Origin: Vasconcelosia minhoensis LEGE 07310
Lineage (GTDB): Bacteria; Cyanobacteriota; Cyanobacteriia; Phormidesmidales; Phormidesmidaceae
DNA length: 64,000 nt
Assembly: GCF_015207255.1 (NCBI RefSeq)
Contig: NZ_JADEXG010000004.1
Location: forward strand, 62,001-126,000
Reading direction: 5' to 3'
The notes beneath the pieces are model-generated. The model did not search any database and was not told the DNA's origin. It saw nothing but the letters and a program-made list of their open reading frames with translations. A program made the position numbers and the translations under genes. This document shows, in pieces, positions 8,778-17,602 of this stretch (within the stretch, counting starts at the first letter, position 1; each line of letters begins with the position of its first letter).

Positions 8778-9137
8778 TTAGATGATGCCGACGCCTTTGC
8801 CACGATCGTCTTCTTCGCTACTGAGCTTGCCCTGTTCTTCGTTCTGATTCACTTCACGCACTTCCTCCGTTCGCTCAGCCGTGGCGGCCTCTTCGGCTTC
8901 TCGGAGATCGCCAGGCTTTTCAACGTACATTTCGGGTTCGACGGCATAGTTATTCGTCAGCCCTTCGCTATCGGTCGTGTAGCCATCGGTTGTTTCTAGA
9001 TCGCTCTGTTTTTTTTCGGGTTTATCTTTAAAGTCCGCTTCCTCGCGCTCCTTGCGAGCAGCAGTTTCGGCTGGCACAATGCCGCGGTCATAGGTGTCCG
9101 CAGATGCATCATGGGGATTATTCTGAGGATTTGTCAT
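8778..9137 (-). CDS. Acidic hydrophilin-like protein
   Basis: 119 residues starting at ATG 9137, which has a GAGG ribosome site 8 bases upstream; the longer frame to 9149 would need a TTG. The product is almost entirely charged and polar (Glu, Asp, Lys, Asn), with no predicted fold or hydrophobic core: DRGIVPAETAARKEREEAD, YVEKPGDLREAEEAATAERT. Such composition is typical of intrinsically disordered stress proteins. The setting next to MscS and CsbD genes suggests an osmotic or desiccation role, but this is inferred. Unrecognised otherwise. Confidence 0.65.
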   Translation of the reverse strand: MTNPQNNPHDASADTYDRGIVPAETAARKEREEADFKDKPEKKQSDLETTDGYTTDSEGLTNNYAVEPEMYVEKPGDLREAEEAATAERTEEVREVNQNEEQGKLSSEEDDRGKGVGII

Positions 9138-9254
9138 GGGTTGCCTCAATTCTTAAACAGTTTAAATATCCAGCCCTTAGACAGAGCCCAAGAACTGCAT
9201 GTAAGCTCAATGGTGAAGCACCACCGCTGCGAGCGCCTCTATCCTTGAGCAGAA

Positions 9255-10616
9255 TTACTCTTCTCCTGCCTCTGCCGTTAGAGTGATTTTACTGGAACCG
9301 CCGCCCGGAAGGCTGATCGGAGCATTGCGAAAAGCCAGCGTATAGATTTCAGTCGGCATTTCAATATCAGCGGTTTCCAATGCTTCTTTGATAGCTTGGG
9401 TGACAATCGAGGTGGATTCTAAGAAATCTGCCTTGCGCGACTTGACCCAAAAGCGGGCCTCCAGATTGACGGTACTGGCCGCCAGTTCACGCACTAGCAC
9501 CTCCGGCCTGGGTTCTGGCTGGATGCCCTTAGCCTGGAACACCGCCTGCTCAATCACCCGCTGTGCTTTGGCAATATCCGCATCGTAGTCAATGCCAACC
9601 ATCACGGCGCTGCGCCGCAGTGCCGACGCGGTATGGTTGATCACGCTGGCCTGAAAGACCTCCTGATTGGGAATATAGACAACGCTGCCGTCATAGGTCG
9701 TCATCGTGGTTGCTCGCAGCTGCACCTGGGTAATCGTGCCTTCATAGTCTTCAATCACCACCTGGTCGCCGATCCGAAAAGGTCGAGCGGCTAGCAAAAT
9801 CACGCCTGAAATGTAGTTACTGAGCACATCCTTTAGGCTGAAGCCAATGGCGACGCTGGTCAGCCCCAGCGCCCCTAAAAGTGCGCCAAAGTCCAGCCCT
9901 AGCACGCCCAGCGCCACGACCGTGCCTAAAATCCAGATGCCGCCATATCCCAGCCGCCCGACCAGGACTTCGGTATTGTGGTCGCCCTCCGTTTGCTGAG
10001 CCCAGCGAAAGGCTGCGTAGCGGACACCTTTAGCAATCAGCCAGGTGACAATCAGGACGACAAAGGCGCCGACTAAGGCCGGGATATGGTCAATCGTATT
10101 GCGACCCAGCTGGCGCAGCGTTCCATTTAGCCGCTGGACCACATCAATGGCCAGGGGAGGCTTATCGATAGTCTGATTCAGCCGCTCGGTCCAGCGCTCG
10201 GCTAGCTCATCGACGCTCGCCCCAAAATCCTGCGCGTCCTGATCGGTGACGGTCATCAGAACGCGGTTATTGAACTGAAGCGTAACCAGGTTACGAGCGG
10301 AGTCGCGCTCAATGGTGACGCGATCGCCCGCTTCAGCATTGGCCAGCACGCCAGCCAGCCGTCGGTTAATGATATCGGCTCGCTCTCTAGCGCTGAGGTC
10401 GCTGAGGCTACCCACCTGAAAAACGGGCTGGCCGCGCACCAGCACATCGGCAAAGTAGAGCCCGTCGCTGGGGGCCTCTGCTGCTGGCTCGGTGGGCTCG
10501 GTTGGAACGGGCTCGGCGGGTTCGGCTTCCTGGGCCAGACTGGGACTGATAGGAACGATTAACAGCTCAAGCGCGATCGCACAGCCTGCCAGCCGTAAAA
10601 TTCTTTGCCTCAGCAC
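9255..10616 (-). CDS. MscS-family mechanosensitive ion channel
   Basis: 453 residues. A signal peptide (ends near SLAQ) is followed by a Pro/Glu-rich stretch and a periplasmic domain to about residue 180. Membrane segments follow: ALVGAFVVLIVTWLIAKG, then GGIWILGTVVALGVLGL, and the Gly/Ala-rich pore helix FGALLGALGLTSVAIGFSLKDVLSNYISG characteristic of MscS TM3. The cytoplasmic beta domain contains RPFRIGDQVVIEDYEGTITQVQLRATTM and VYIPNQEVF, family hallmarks. The channel would open under membrane tension to release osmolytes. It is longer than E. coli MscS because of the N-terminal periplasmic part. Transcribed towards the hydrophilin gene. Confidence 0.93.
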   Translation of the reverse strand: MLRQRILRLAGCAIALELLIVPISPSLAQEAEPAEPVPTEPTEPAAEAPSDGLYFADVLVRGQPVFQVGSLSDLSARERADIINRRLAGVLANAEAGDRVTIERDSARNLVTLQFNNRVLMTVTDQDAQDFGASVDELAERWTERLNQTIDKPPLAIDVVQRLNGTLRQLGRNTIDHIPALVGAFVVLIVTWLIAKGVRYAAFRWAQQTEGDHNTEVLVGRLGYGGIWILGTVVALGVLGLDFGALLGALGLTSVAIGFSLKDVLSNYISGVILLAARPFRIGDQVVIEDYEGTITQVQLRATTMTTYDGSVVYIPNQEVFQASVINHTASALRRSAVMVGIDYDADIAKAQRVIEQAVFQAKGIQPEPRPEVLVRELAASTVNLEARFWVKSRKADFLESTSIVTQAIKEALETADIEMPTEIYTLAFRNAPISLPGGGSSKITLTAEAGEE

Positions 10617-10674
10617 TCAGACCTCCAAACGCTAACCAATTTTAATAAAAAACCGGTCAATTCCACTAAAAGCA

Positions 10675-10703
10675 GGGAGCCTGAGTGTTCTACCCAGGCT
10701 CCC
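10675..10703 (-). terminator. Terminator of the csbD-like gene
   Basis: Nine-base perfect stem GGGAGCCTG (10675-10683) / CAGGCTCCC (10695-10703), with an 11-base loop, downstream of the 10741-10923 minus-strand gene. The minus-strand transcript continues into a short T-rich run (TGCTTTT). Confidence 0.7.
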
Positions 10704-10740
10704 CGTAATGGTGAAAGCTTACCGACAAACTAGCTTAAAC

Positions 10741-10923
10741 TTAGTCCAGCTTTTGCTTAACGTTATCTTTCACATCTTCTTTGGCATGTCTAGCTTCACC
10801 TTCGACCTGCTTGGCCTTACCAGCAGCCTGATCTTCGGGATCGCCAGTAACGTTACCCAGGGCTTCCTGAGCTTTTCCTTCAACGTTTTTAGCAGTTGCT
10901 TTTGCTCTTTCTTCAGCGCTCAT
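10741..10923 (-). CDS. CsbD family stress protein
   Basis: 60 residues, the usual CsbD length. The sequence MSAEERAKATAKNVEGKAQEALGNVTGDPEDQAAGKAKQVEGEARHAKEDVKD shows the family's repeated (N/K)xxG(K/E)xQ(E/A) amphipathic pattern and the GNVTGDP turn. CsbD proteins are small, soluble, abundant and stress-induced (SigB regulon in Bacillus); the molecular role is unknown. A monocistronic unit with its own terminator at 10675. Confidence 0.88.
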   Translation of the reverse strand: MSAEERAKATAKNVEGKAQEALGNVTGDPEDQAAGKAKQVEGEARHAKEDVKDNVKQKLD

Positions 10924-11405
10924 AAATCAATTACCTCAATTTTATCTAAACAGTAAATGGAGCCTTTAATAAATAGCTCCTACTAAAAATAACTTATTCA
11001 AATAGCGTTCTTACAACCTCCTTCACTTGGTAGAGAAAACAGAAAGCGTCAGTATGACTTTTGACTGCGCTCGATGTAAAAGCTGTGTTTAGGTATAGGC
11101 TATGACCGCCATAAACCAGATAAAACAGGCCGCTAGACCCATTTCTAAACCAATATTTCAACTTTTTATTTCAACTTTAATTGATTGACATCTATTACTT
11201 TAGAAAGATGAAAATTTTTAGCAAAAGCCCCCTGAGGAAGATGGCCGCGGCTTTATTGGGTGAGTAGTATGGCTTCAAGGTCATCAAGAATAGTGATTTC
11301 CCAAATACCCTCTAGGCGCTTAAACGAGTTGTTCCAAAACTCACTAAAGCTGCTGTGAAATGGCCCAGGTTTAAAACACTGATAGCTCAGGAGACTACTT
11401 TAATC
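10924..11405. other. 482-bp intergenic region between divergent genes
   Basis: AT-rich compared with its surroundings. It must hold the promoters of the csbD-like gene (-) and the 11406 membrane protein (+). A TTGACA at 11185-11190 is a possible -35 box, but I see no convincing -10 at the right distance. No recognisable gene. Confidence 0.5.
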
Positions 11406-11900
11406 ATGACTCAGAATCCCAACGAACCCTATATCGACCCCAATACGGTCAAAGGCCGCCCGGCAACTTCTGAGGAGCAAGCCTACCGCGACGGCTATGC
11501 CAGCGGCCGCGTTAACGAGGATAGAGCCCAGGCTAATTTGCGTATTCAAAGGGACGCAGACAGCCGAGCTCGGGCCAGCAACGATGCGGCCAGCGGTCTG
11601 CTGATCGGCGTCCTGGTCGCGCTGATTGCCGCGGCGATCGGCGGGATCGCCTTTTACCTGAGTCGCGATACAGCCGTACCCGAAACCCAGGCCCCTACGG
11701 AAAACAACACCGTGATCGAGACTCCTCAAGTAGAGCCCCCCGAGGTCGAAGTGCCTGATGTGAACGTCACTGTTCCAGACGTCAACATTACGGCCCCTGA
11801 AGCGCCTGCTCCCGAAGCGCCTGCTCCCGAAGCGCCGTCAGAACCGGTCGAAGCAGCGCCGCCAGAGCCAGTTGAGGCTGTACCCGAAGCCAGCAATTAA
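11406..11900 (+). CDS. Single-pass membrane protein with Pro/Glu/Val-rich tail
   Basis: 164 residues from ATG 11406, preceded by AGGAGA; the longer frame to 11355 lacks a ribosome site. A hydrophilic N-terminus (AYRDGYASGRVNEDRAQANLR) is followed by one membrane segment (GLLIGVLVALIAAAIGGIAFYL, about 75-96). The tail of about 65 residues is built from repeats such as VEVPDVNVTVPDVNITAPEA and EAPAPEAPAPEAP, probably extended and periplasmic. Function unknown. A terminator follows at 11933. Confidence 0.7.
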   Translation: MTQNPNEPYIDPNTVKGRPATSEEQAYRDGYASGRVNEDRAQANLRIQRDADSRARASNDAASGLLIGVLVALIAAAIGGIAFYLSRDTAVPETQAPTENNTVIETPQVEPPEVEVPDVNVTVPDVNITAPEAPAPEAPAPEAPSEPVEAAPPEPVEAVPEASN

Positions 11901-11932
11901 TCCTTAAGGTCGTTCAGCTGTTCGTGCCTATT

Positions 11933-11961
11933 GCCCCATCTGCCATGCAGATGGGGCTTTT
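11933..11961 (+). terminator. Rho-independent terminator
   Basis: Perfect 11-base stem GCCCCATCTGC (11933-11943) / GCAGATGGGGC (11947-11957) with a CAT loop and TTTT after it, ending the 11406-11900 transcript. Confidence 0.9.
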
Positions 11962-12043
11962 ACAACAGCCTGTTTCAACCTCATCGGGCAAAGCTATGAT
12001 AGGTCTACCTTGCGATCGCGCTCTCCTACGCGAGTCCTGAATA

Positions 12044-13201
12044 GTGTTCAACAAGACGGAGCCGCCCCAGCCCAAAAAGCCGTTAAAAAACAAGCAGCAG
12101 CCGGTGGGAGCCGTCCCGACAAAGCGTCGCTCACCGCTGGCCCTGCTGCGCTTCTACTTGCCCCAGCGCTATCACCGCCCAGTGATCAGAACGCTGCGCC
12201 GGTTTCGCACAACCTGGGCCAAAAACAGCGGCGATTGGAAATGGCTGGAAGGCCGTCCGGTTTCCCTAGCCAATCTCAACCGCAGCCTGTGGCGCGGCTC
12301 CAACCCTTCGCTTAACTACTATACGCTGCTGTTTTTGTCTGGCGTGATTTCGGCTCTGGGGCTGCTGGCGGGTAGCGCTGCGACGATCATCGGCGCAATG
12401 ATTGTCGCCCCGCTGATGGGACCGATTACGGGGATTGCCTTTGCCGTTTCGATGAACAACCGACGACTGCTCAAGCGTTCGGGTATGTCGCTGCTGACGG
12501 GCGCAGTCCTCACCGTTCTAACCGCCTATCTGATTTGTGAGACGCTGGGATTGACGACCCTCAATCCAGAAATTACGGCTCGTACCCGTCCGACGCTGAT
12601 TGACCTCGCGATCGCGCTAGCTGCTGGCTCGGCTGGCGCCTTTGCCAAAACCCGCCGCGACGTGGCCGATGCGCTACCGGGAGTCGCAATTGCGGTTGCT
12701 CTAGTACCGCCACTTAGCGTCGTCGGCATTGGTATAGCCATGAGTTCTCGCTCGGTGACGGTAGGTTCGACGCTGCTGTTTTTGACCAACTTAGCCGGGA
12801 TTATCCTCAGCGGCGGCCTGGTTTTTGTCTGGCAGCAGTATGGTTCGCTCAACCGGGCTCGCCGGGGGCTAATTGCCTCCAGTCTGCTACTAACCATTTT
12901 GGGCATTCCCCTGGGTCTGTCGCTGCGGAAGCTGGTGGTCGAAGAGCAGTCCCGCACCCAGATTAGCCACCTGGTGCGAGACTACATGCTGACCTTTCAG
13001 GGAACTGATATTCAATCTTTGAGTGTTGAATCTGACCCCGACCGGCTAATTGTAGACCTGGCCATCGCGGCCCCCCGTGATACCTTTTCAGAATCCCAAA
13101 TCCGGCAGGCCAGGCAATTTCTAGCAGCTGAGCTAGATCGCCCGGTCGAGCTCAATGTTCGCGTGTTTCCAGTCCGAGAATTTTCCGTACCTGCTGAGTA
13201 A
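12044..13201 (+). CDS. DUF389 family integral membrane protein
   Basis: 385 residues. The core NYYTLLFLSGVISALGLLAGSAATIIGAMIVAPLMGPI and the later LIDLAIALAAGSAGAFA...DALPGVAIAVALVPPLSVVGIG are hallmarks of DUF389/TIGR00341 membrane proteins. About six to seven membrane helices span residues 90-300. A basic N-terminal extension (residues 1-85) and a soluble C-terminal domain (about 315-385) flank them. The family is uncharacterised; transport has been suggested but not shown. The start used is GTG 12044; a later start is possible because the first 80 residues are low-complexity basic sequence. Confidence 0.85.
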   Translation: MFNKTEPPQPKKPLKNKQQPVGAVPTKRRSPLALLRFYLPQRYHRPVIRTLRRFRTTWAKNSGDWKWLEGRPVSLANLNRSLWRGSNPSLNYYTLLFLSGVISALGLLAGSAATIIGAMIVAPLMGPITGIAFAVSMNNRRLLKRSGMSLLTGAVLTVLTAYLICETLGLTTLNPEITARTRPTLIDLAIALAAGSAGAFAKTRRDVADALPGVAIAVALVPPLSVVGIGIAMSSRSVTVGSTLLFLTNLAGIILSGGLVFVWQQYGSLNRARRGLIASSLLLTILGIPLGLSLRKLVVEEQSRTQISHLVRDYMLTFQGTDIQSLSVESDPDRLIVDLAIAAPRDTFSESQIRQARQFLAAELDRPVELNVRVFPVREFSVPAE

Positions 13202-13210
13202 CGCTGCCGA

Positions 13211-13843
13211 CTATTGTTCCTCAGCGGGCAAGGCTGTAGGCTCCCCATCAGCGGGTTCTGAAACCAGCCAATCCTGAGCCGGACGCGCGATCGCGCTCGC
13301 TAGCCCATTGGAGACAGTATGAATTGTGACCTCCTCAGTCCCGGCTGCTTCAGCCGCTGCCTCAGCCGCAGTTCCATCCTCGGGGGCCAGCGTCTGAACG
13401 TAGAGCGTATTGCCGCTAAATTCTGGAGCGCCCACCCGCAGCCGATAGATTTTGCCATTGGCTAGCTTGAACTCGACGGTTGCCCTGGGCTGATCGAGGC
13501 CAAACTCGGCCAGGTCACCAGCCGCAACGGTGAGCGTCTGGCTGGTGGGTTTACCGGTCAGAAAGTCGAGCAGGTAAGCAACCGCTGCCGGTTCTACGGT
13601 GGCTTTTCTAGGCGCCTTCATCTGCCAGCCGGTGGCTGTATTTTCGAGCAAAATTTCGGCATCCAGACGCTGTAGAAACAGTTCTTGAATATCGGCTTCG
13701 GTAAAGGCAAAGAGCGGCTCTGCCATTGTCGCCGCTTCCTGCCGGTTGAGCTCCTCGCTGCGCTGGTTTTCGTAGATCAATACGCTGCCGCTGAGCGCGA
13801 TCGCGGTCACAAACAAAACGAGCGTACTGCGCTGTAGCTTCAT
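13211..13843 (-). CDS. DUF4340 domain protein of the Gld-type ABC operon
   Basis: 210 residues. An N-terminal membrane anchor (STLVLFVTAIALSGSVLIYE) precedes a periplasmic part with LLDFLTGKPTSQTLTVAAGDLAEFGLDQPRATVEF, the typical DUF4340 segment. An Ala/Glu-rich insert lies at about 165-180. It starts 12 bp after the GldG-like gene, so it is the last gene of the operon. DUF4340 proteins commonly follow GldG-type genes; the role in export is unknown. Confidence 0.8.
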   Translation of the reverse strand: MKLQRSTLVLFVTAIALSGSVLIYENQRSEELNRQEAATMAEPLFAFTEADIQELFLQRLDAEILLENTATGWQMKAPRKATVEPAAVAYLLDFLTGKPTSQTLTVAAGDLAEFGLDQPRATVEFKLANGKIYRLRVGAPEFSGNTLYVQTLAPEDGTAAEAAAEAAGTEEVTIHTVSNGLASAIARPAQDWLVSEPADGEPTALPAEEQ

Positions 13844-13855
13844 CCCTCTCCCTCT

Positions 13856-15466
13856 TTAGCGTCGTCGCGCCCAGGTGGCCCCGGCTGCTGACAGCCCGGC
13901 CAGCGGCAGCACAACCAGCACCAGCACCGTTAGCAAAATCTGCTGTTCAACCGTCATCACAATCCGCCGATCGGTCGCCTGCTTGGGCCGAATCGACAGC
14001 GTCTGACGGTCGGTCTTACTCAGCCAGCCCATGGCGTTTAGAAAAACATCCCCATTCAGCTGGCGATTGAAGTAGCCATCGGCTGCAAAACTAGAATTAC
14101 CAATGATGACTAAACGCGCTTCGGGTCGCGCTTCGGACGGGTTGAGCTCAGATGATTCTGGAGCCGACTCGGCATTGGGGGCTTCATTGGGGGCTTCAGC
14201 AGCCCGGCTGAGCGCTACTCCTAGGATAAACGGTCCCTCGGGGGATGGGCTATCGTCCGCCTCCAGCTCGCCAGTCTCGGAAATGGGCTGAGCATGGCTC
14301 TGCGGGGCAGTTAGCAGCAGCGGCGTCTGGCTGACGCCCTCGACAGGCTGCATCCGCAGCGGTCGCGCCAGCGGGTAGAACGATCGACCATTGTCCAACG
14401 CTTGGGTAATCGGATGGTCACCGTAGGTTGTAACTAGCGGTGCCGCTGGTCCCAGACCGACCAGCTGGCCACCGCCCGAGGTATCGATCACAACCTGATC
14501 CGCCAGCTCAATCCCCCAGTCGGCAAACAGCGCATCTAGCCCCGTTTCTACGTTTGGGTCAATCAGAGCCATCAGGCTGCCGCCCGTTTCGAGATAGCGA
14601 CGAATCGCATTAACTTCGCTATCAAACAGCGCCTGCTGTGGCCTAGCCAAAACCAAGATGGCCGCGTCCTGAGGGATATTGTTCTCCGTATCAGCCAGGT
14701 TTAGCGGTTCGACCTGATAGTTTTCCTCTTCTAGACGGGTGACCGCTTCGGACAGGCCAGCCTCAGTCCCGTCGATACGGTATTCGCCATGTCCTTGCAG
14801 CATGTAGGCCTTAGGCAGCTCAGTTTGGGCCAGCTGACTGAGCTTATTCGTTAGCAGCCGCTCCGACAGCGGTTCCTCAGGACTCACCCGCTGAACTAAA
14901 AGCTGTCGCTCACCGGCCTGAACATAGACTTCGCCAGGGGCCTGTAAGCCAAATTCCTGAGCCAGCCGAGGCCGGGCAATAGGATCGACATATTCATAGA
15001 TCAGGTCGGGATTGACCCGCCGATAGCTGTTCAACAGCTGCTGGTCAGCCGGGTTAGGTCGGGGATCAAAAATCACCACCCGGGCTGGCGAGTCTAACGC
15101 CTCTAACACCGTGCGAGAGGCCGGAGCCAGGGTAAATAGCTGTCCCTCGGTGAGGTCTATCCGGGTGTCGTATTGCGCTCCCAAAAAGTTGGTCAGCCCC
15201 AGAATGACCAGCACTGAGAGCACCGACAGCGTGGCGTTAGTACTAGCCTGAGTGGACCGCCGCTGCCAGAAGCCCTCAAGGAAATGCTTGCCCCAGGTCA
15301 GGCTAGCCGCCAGGCTCACCGCGATCATCGCCAGGCCCAGCCAGAATAGGGTAACGGACAGCACCGTCCAGTTCGCCAGCAGCCCAGCCACCAGGCCAGC
15401 GGTGGTCAGCGTTATTCCCGGCCAGACGAAGTAGGTCAGATAGCCCTGGTATCGTTTGAAATTCAT
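13856..15466 (-). CDS. GldG-like ABC exporter accessory protein
   Basis: 536 residues. Two membrane helices near the N-terminus (GITLTTAGLVAGLLANW and LFWLGLAMIAVSLAASL), one at about 80-95 and a C-terminal helix (ILLTVLVLVVLPLAGLSAAGA) frame a large periplasmic domain of the ABC_transp_aux/DUF4350 type, with YDTRIDLTEGQLFTLAP at its start and AILVLARPQQALFDSEVNAIRRYLETGGSLMALIDP in its middle. These proteins accompany GldA/GldF-type transporters. Residues 405-445 form a Glu/Ala/Pro-rich insert. The substrate is unknown; gliding is not implied by the homology alone. Confidence 0.85.
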   Translation of the reverse strand: MNFKRYQGYLTYFVWPGITLTTAGLVAGLLANWTVLSVTLFWLGLAMIAVSLAASLTWGKHFLEGFWQRRSTQASTNATLSVLSVLVILGLTNFLGAQYDTRIDLTEGQLFTLAPASRTVLEALDSPARVVIFDPRPNPADQQLLNSYRRVNPDLIYEYVDPIARPRLAQEFGLQAPGEVYVQAGERQLLVQRVSPEEPLSERLLTNKLSQLAQTELPKAYMLQGHGEYRIDGTEAGLSEAVTRLEEENYQVEPLNLADTENNIPQDAAILVLARPQQALFDSEVNAIRRYLETGGSLMALIDPNVETGLDALFADWGIELADQVVIDTSGGGQLVGLGPAAPLVTTYGDHPITQALDNGRSFYPLARPLRMQPVEGVSQTPLLLTAPQSHAQPISETGELEADDSPSPEGPFILGVALSRAAEAPNEAPNAESAPESSELNPSEARPEARLVIIGNSSFAADGYFNRQLNGDVFLNAMGWLSKTDRQTLSIRPKQATDRRIVMTVEQQILLTVLVLVVLPLAGLSAAGATWARRR

Positions 15467-15504
15467 AACGGCAGTGTTGGTCAGCTAGACAGAAGGAAGC
15501 CATG

Positions 15505-16311
15505 CTAGTTGCGCTGGAAGCGGAGGGTTTCGATCGACTGGGCGGTGAGGAACAGGCCCAGAACAATGTAGGACAAAAACAGAATTAGGCCGCTGCTGTC
15601 GAACACGCCCTGGACAAAGTCGGTGTAGTGGGTCAGCAGGGAAAGATAGCCCACCGCATCTCCCCATGCCCCGGGCAGACCGTTACCGATCGCATCTATC
15701 ACCCACAGCAGCAGCACCAAGCCAAAGGTCAAAATCGCCGCCAGCACCGTGCTGGCCGTCAGCGATGAGACAAACATGCCCAAGGACAGCACGCTAGTCG
15801 CCAGCAGCACCAGTCCGGCATGGCCCATTAGCATAATCGCCGGGTCCAAGGGCGGCTCGGAAGCGCTCAGCGCGATCGCTTCTGACAGCAGCAGCGGTAG
15901 CAGCATCGTGATGTAAAAGGTCACGACTCCCAGCAGCTTGCCCAGGGCTACAGCCCAGTTGGTGACGGGCGACGTGGCCAGCAGCTCCAGCGTTCCCTGC
16001 TTGCGTTCGTCGGCATAGAGCCCCATGGATAGCATCGGCAGCACAAACAGCGATAGCGCTCCTAGAACATCGAGATAGTACTGGAGAAACTGGTAGGGCA
16101 GGTCAATCGGCGGCACGGCTCCCATACTCTCAGCCGTCGCAACCTGGGCAATCAGCCCCCCTTGAGAAAACAAAATAGCGACCAGAAAAAAGCCGCCGAT
16201 CAGCCAGAAAACTGCGGCAATCAGATAGGCCAGCGGCGAGAAAAAGTAGCTTTGCAGCTCCCGCCGGTAGATTGCCAGGATATTCGTGAGTAGAATCCGG
16301 GCTCTATTCAT
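15505..16311 (-). CDS. ABC transporter permease, GldF/NosY type
   Basis: 268 residues with six predicted membrane helices. MNRARILLTNILAIYRRELQSYFFSPLAYLIAAVFWLIGGFF is the standard N-terminus of GldF-like ABC-2 permeases, and MLSMGLYADERKQGTLELLATSPVTNW is the conserved loop between TM2 and TM3. It overlaps the ATP-binding gene upstream by 8 bp (16304-16311), indicating translational coupling. Together with the next genes it forms a four-gene exporter operon. Confidence 0.9.
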   Translation of the reverse strand: MNRARILLTNILAIYRRELQSYFFSPLAYLIAAVFWLIGGFFLVAILFSQGGLIAQVATAESMGAVPPIDLPYQFLQYYLDVLGALSLFVLPMLSMGLYADERKQGTLELLATSPVTNWAVALGKLLGVVTFYITMLLPLLLSEAIALSASEPPLDPAIMLMGHAGLVLLATSVLSLGMFVSSLTASTVLAAILTFGLVLLLWVIDAIGNGLPGAWGDAVGYLSLLTHYTDFVQGVFDSSGLILFLSYIVLGLFLTAQSIETLRFQRN

Positions 16312-17404
16312 CAGCGGTGGGCTCCTCGGCGATCAGGTCTTCAGAGTCTGTGGATTCTGAAAGTTCTGTAGGCTCTGGGAATTCTATTGGCTCTGGAATT
16401 TCTGTGGACTCTGGTTGTGCCGCCGTGTTTACCGGGTCTACGTCTGCGGCGGGCGGCTCTTCCGGCGGCAGCAGCGGCTGCTCTTGCACCGTCAGGTTGA
16501 TAAACACGTCCTCCAGGCTAGCCTGATTGCGCCCTAGCTCAAACAGGTCCAGTCCGGCCTGAACCAGGCGGGTCGCGATCGCGCTTCCCGGATCGTCTCC
16601 TTCTGTCACCAGCTGAAAGGTATGCCGCCCCGGTGCGGTCATGGGCCGAGGCTCAACCTGCGTCACCCCCGGTACCGACTGGAGCACCTCTAACGCCCGC
16701 TGCGGATCACCACCAATTTCGACCGCATAGCCGTGGCCCGTCCGCGCCATCAGGTTTTGGGGCGTATCGGTCGCGACGATCTCGCCCCGGTCGATAATCG
16801 TGACGCGATCGCAGGTCATACTCACCTCAGGCAGAATATGGGTCGAGAGGATGATCGTATGCTGGCCAGCCAGGCCCTTGATTAGATTGCGGACGTCGAT
16901 AATCTGGCGTGGGTCTAGACCGGCGGTGGGCTCGTCTAGGATAATCACCGGCGGATCGTGAACGATCGCCTGAGCCAGACCCACCCGCTGCCGAAAACCT
17001 TTGGACAGCTTGCGAATCATCACCCGGCGCTGATTTGTCAGATTACAGCGTTCGAGGGCAGCGGCGATGCGAGCGGCGCGATCGCCCGCCGCAACACCTT
17101 TAATCCGAGCCACAAAAAATAGAAAGCCCTCGACCGTCATCTCGGGATAGAGCGGCGGCGTCTCGGGCAGATAGCCAATCCGCTGGCGCACGGCCATCGA
17201 ATCGGCGTGGACTTCGTAGTCGGCAACGCGAGCCGTGCCGCTGCTGGCGGGCAGATATCCTGCCAGAATGCGCATGGTGGTGGTTTTTCCCGCCCCGTTT
17301 GGCCCTAGCAGACCCAGGATCTCTCCCGGCTCCACCTGGAAGGTCAGGTCCTGTATCGCCACGGTTGACCCGTAGGACTTACTCAACCGTTCGACTTCAA
17401 TCAT
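16304..17404 (-). CDS. ABC transporter ATP-binding protein, GldA/CcmA type
   Basis: 366 residues. Walker A GPNGAGKTTTMR (about 34-45), Q-loop region YLPETPPLYPEMTVEGFL, signature LSKGFRQRVGLAQA (about 135), Walker B VIILDEPTAGLDP and H-loop STHILPE are all present. Residues 230-300 are the C-terminal domain common to CcmA-type ATPases. The last 60 residues form an unusual tail of repeated Glu-Pro units (STEIPEPIEFPEPTELSEST), probably disordered. The first gene of the operon 16304 to 13211. Confidence 0.92.
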   Translation of the reverse strand: MIEVERLSKSYGSTVAIQDLTFQVEPGEILGLLGPNGAGKTTTMRILAGYLPASSGTARVADYEVHADSMAVRQRIGYLPETPPLYPEMTVEGFLFFVARIKGVAAGDRAARIAAALERCNLTNQRRVMIRKLSKGFRQRVGLAQAIVHDPPVIILDEPTAGLDPRQIIDVRNLIKGLAGQHTIILSTHILPEVSMTCDRVTIIDRGEIVATDTPQNLMARTGHGYAVEIGGDPQRALEVLQSVPGVTQVEPRPMTAPGRHTFQLVTEGDDPGSAIATRLVQAGLDLFELGRNQASLEDVFINLTVQEQPLLPPEEPPAADVDPVNTAAQPESTEIPEPIEFPEPTELSESTDSEDLIAEEPTADE

Positions 17405-17602
17405 GCCGATCCTTCAGCCCATTTCATCCCAAGTAAACCATCCTGTACAGACTGCCGAATCAACATTTTGCCACTGCCGCGTAACTAGCAGGTTAAATTG
17501 ATATGGACCTGATGTGGACTTCTGCTAACTTGCGGCCGTCTTTTGGACGCTTTGGAGTCCCTATTCTAACGTGAGCAATCTTTTGTCTAGAGGCTAGCCG
17601 CA

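Noticed and set aside
11250-11345. Possible minus-strand peptide FWNNSFKRLEGIWEITILDDLEA
   Set aside because: No start codon context or family match; too short to support as a gene remnant.
17405-17602. Cobalamin riboswitch upstream of cobU
   Set aside because: No B12-box-like conserved core could be seen in the 198 bp.
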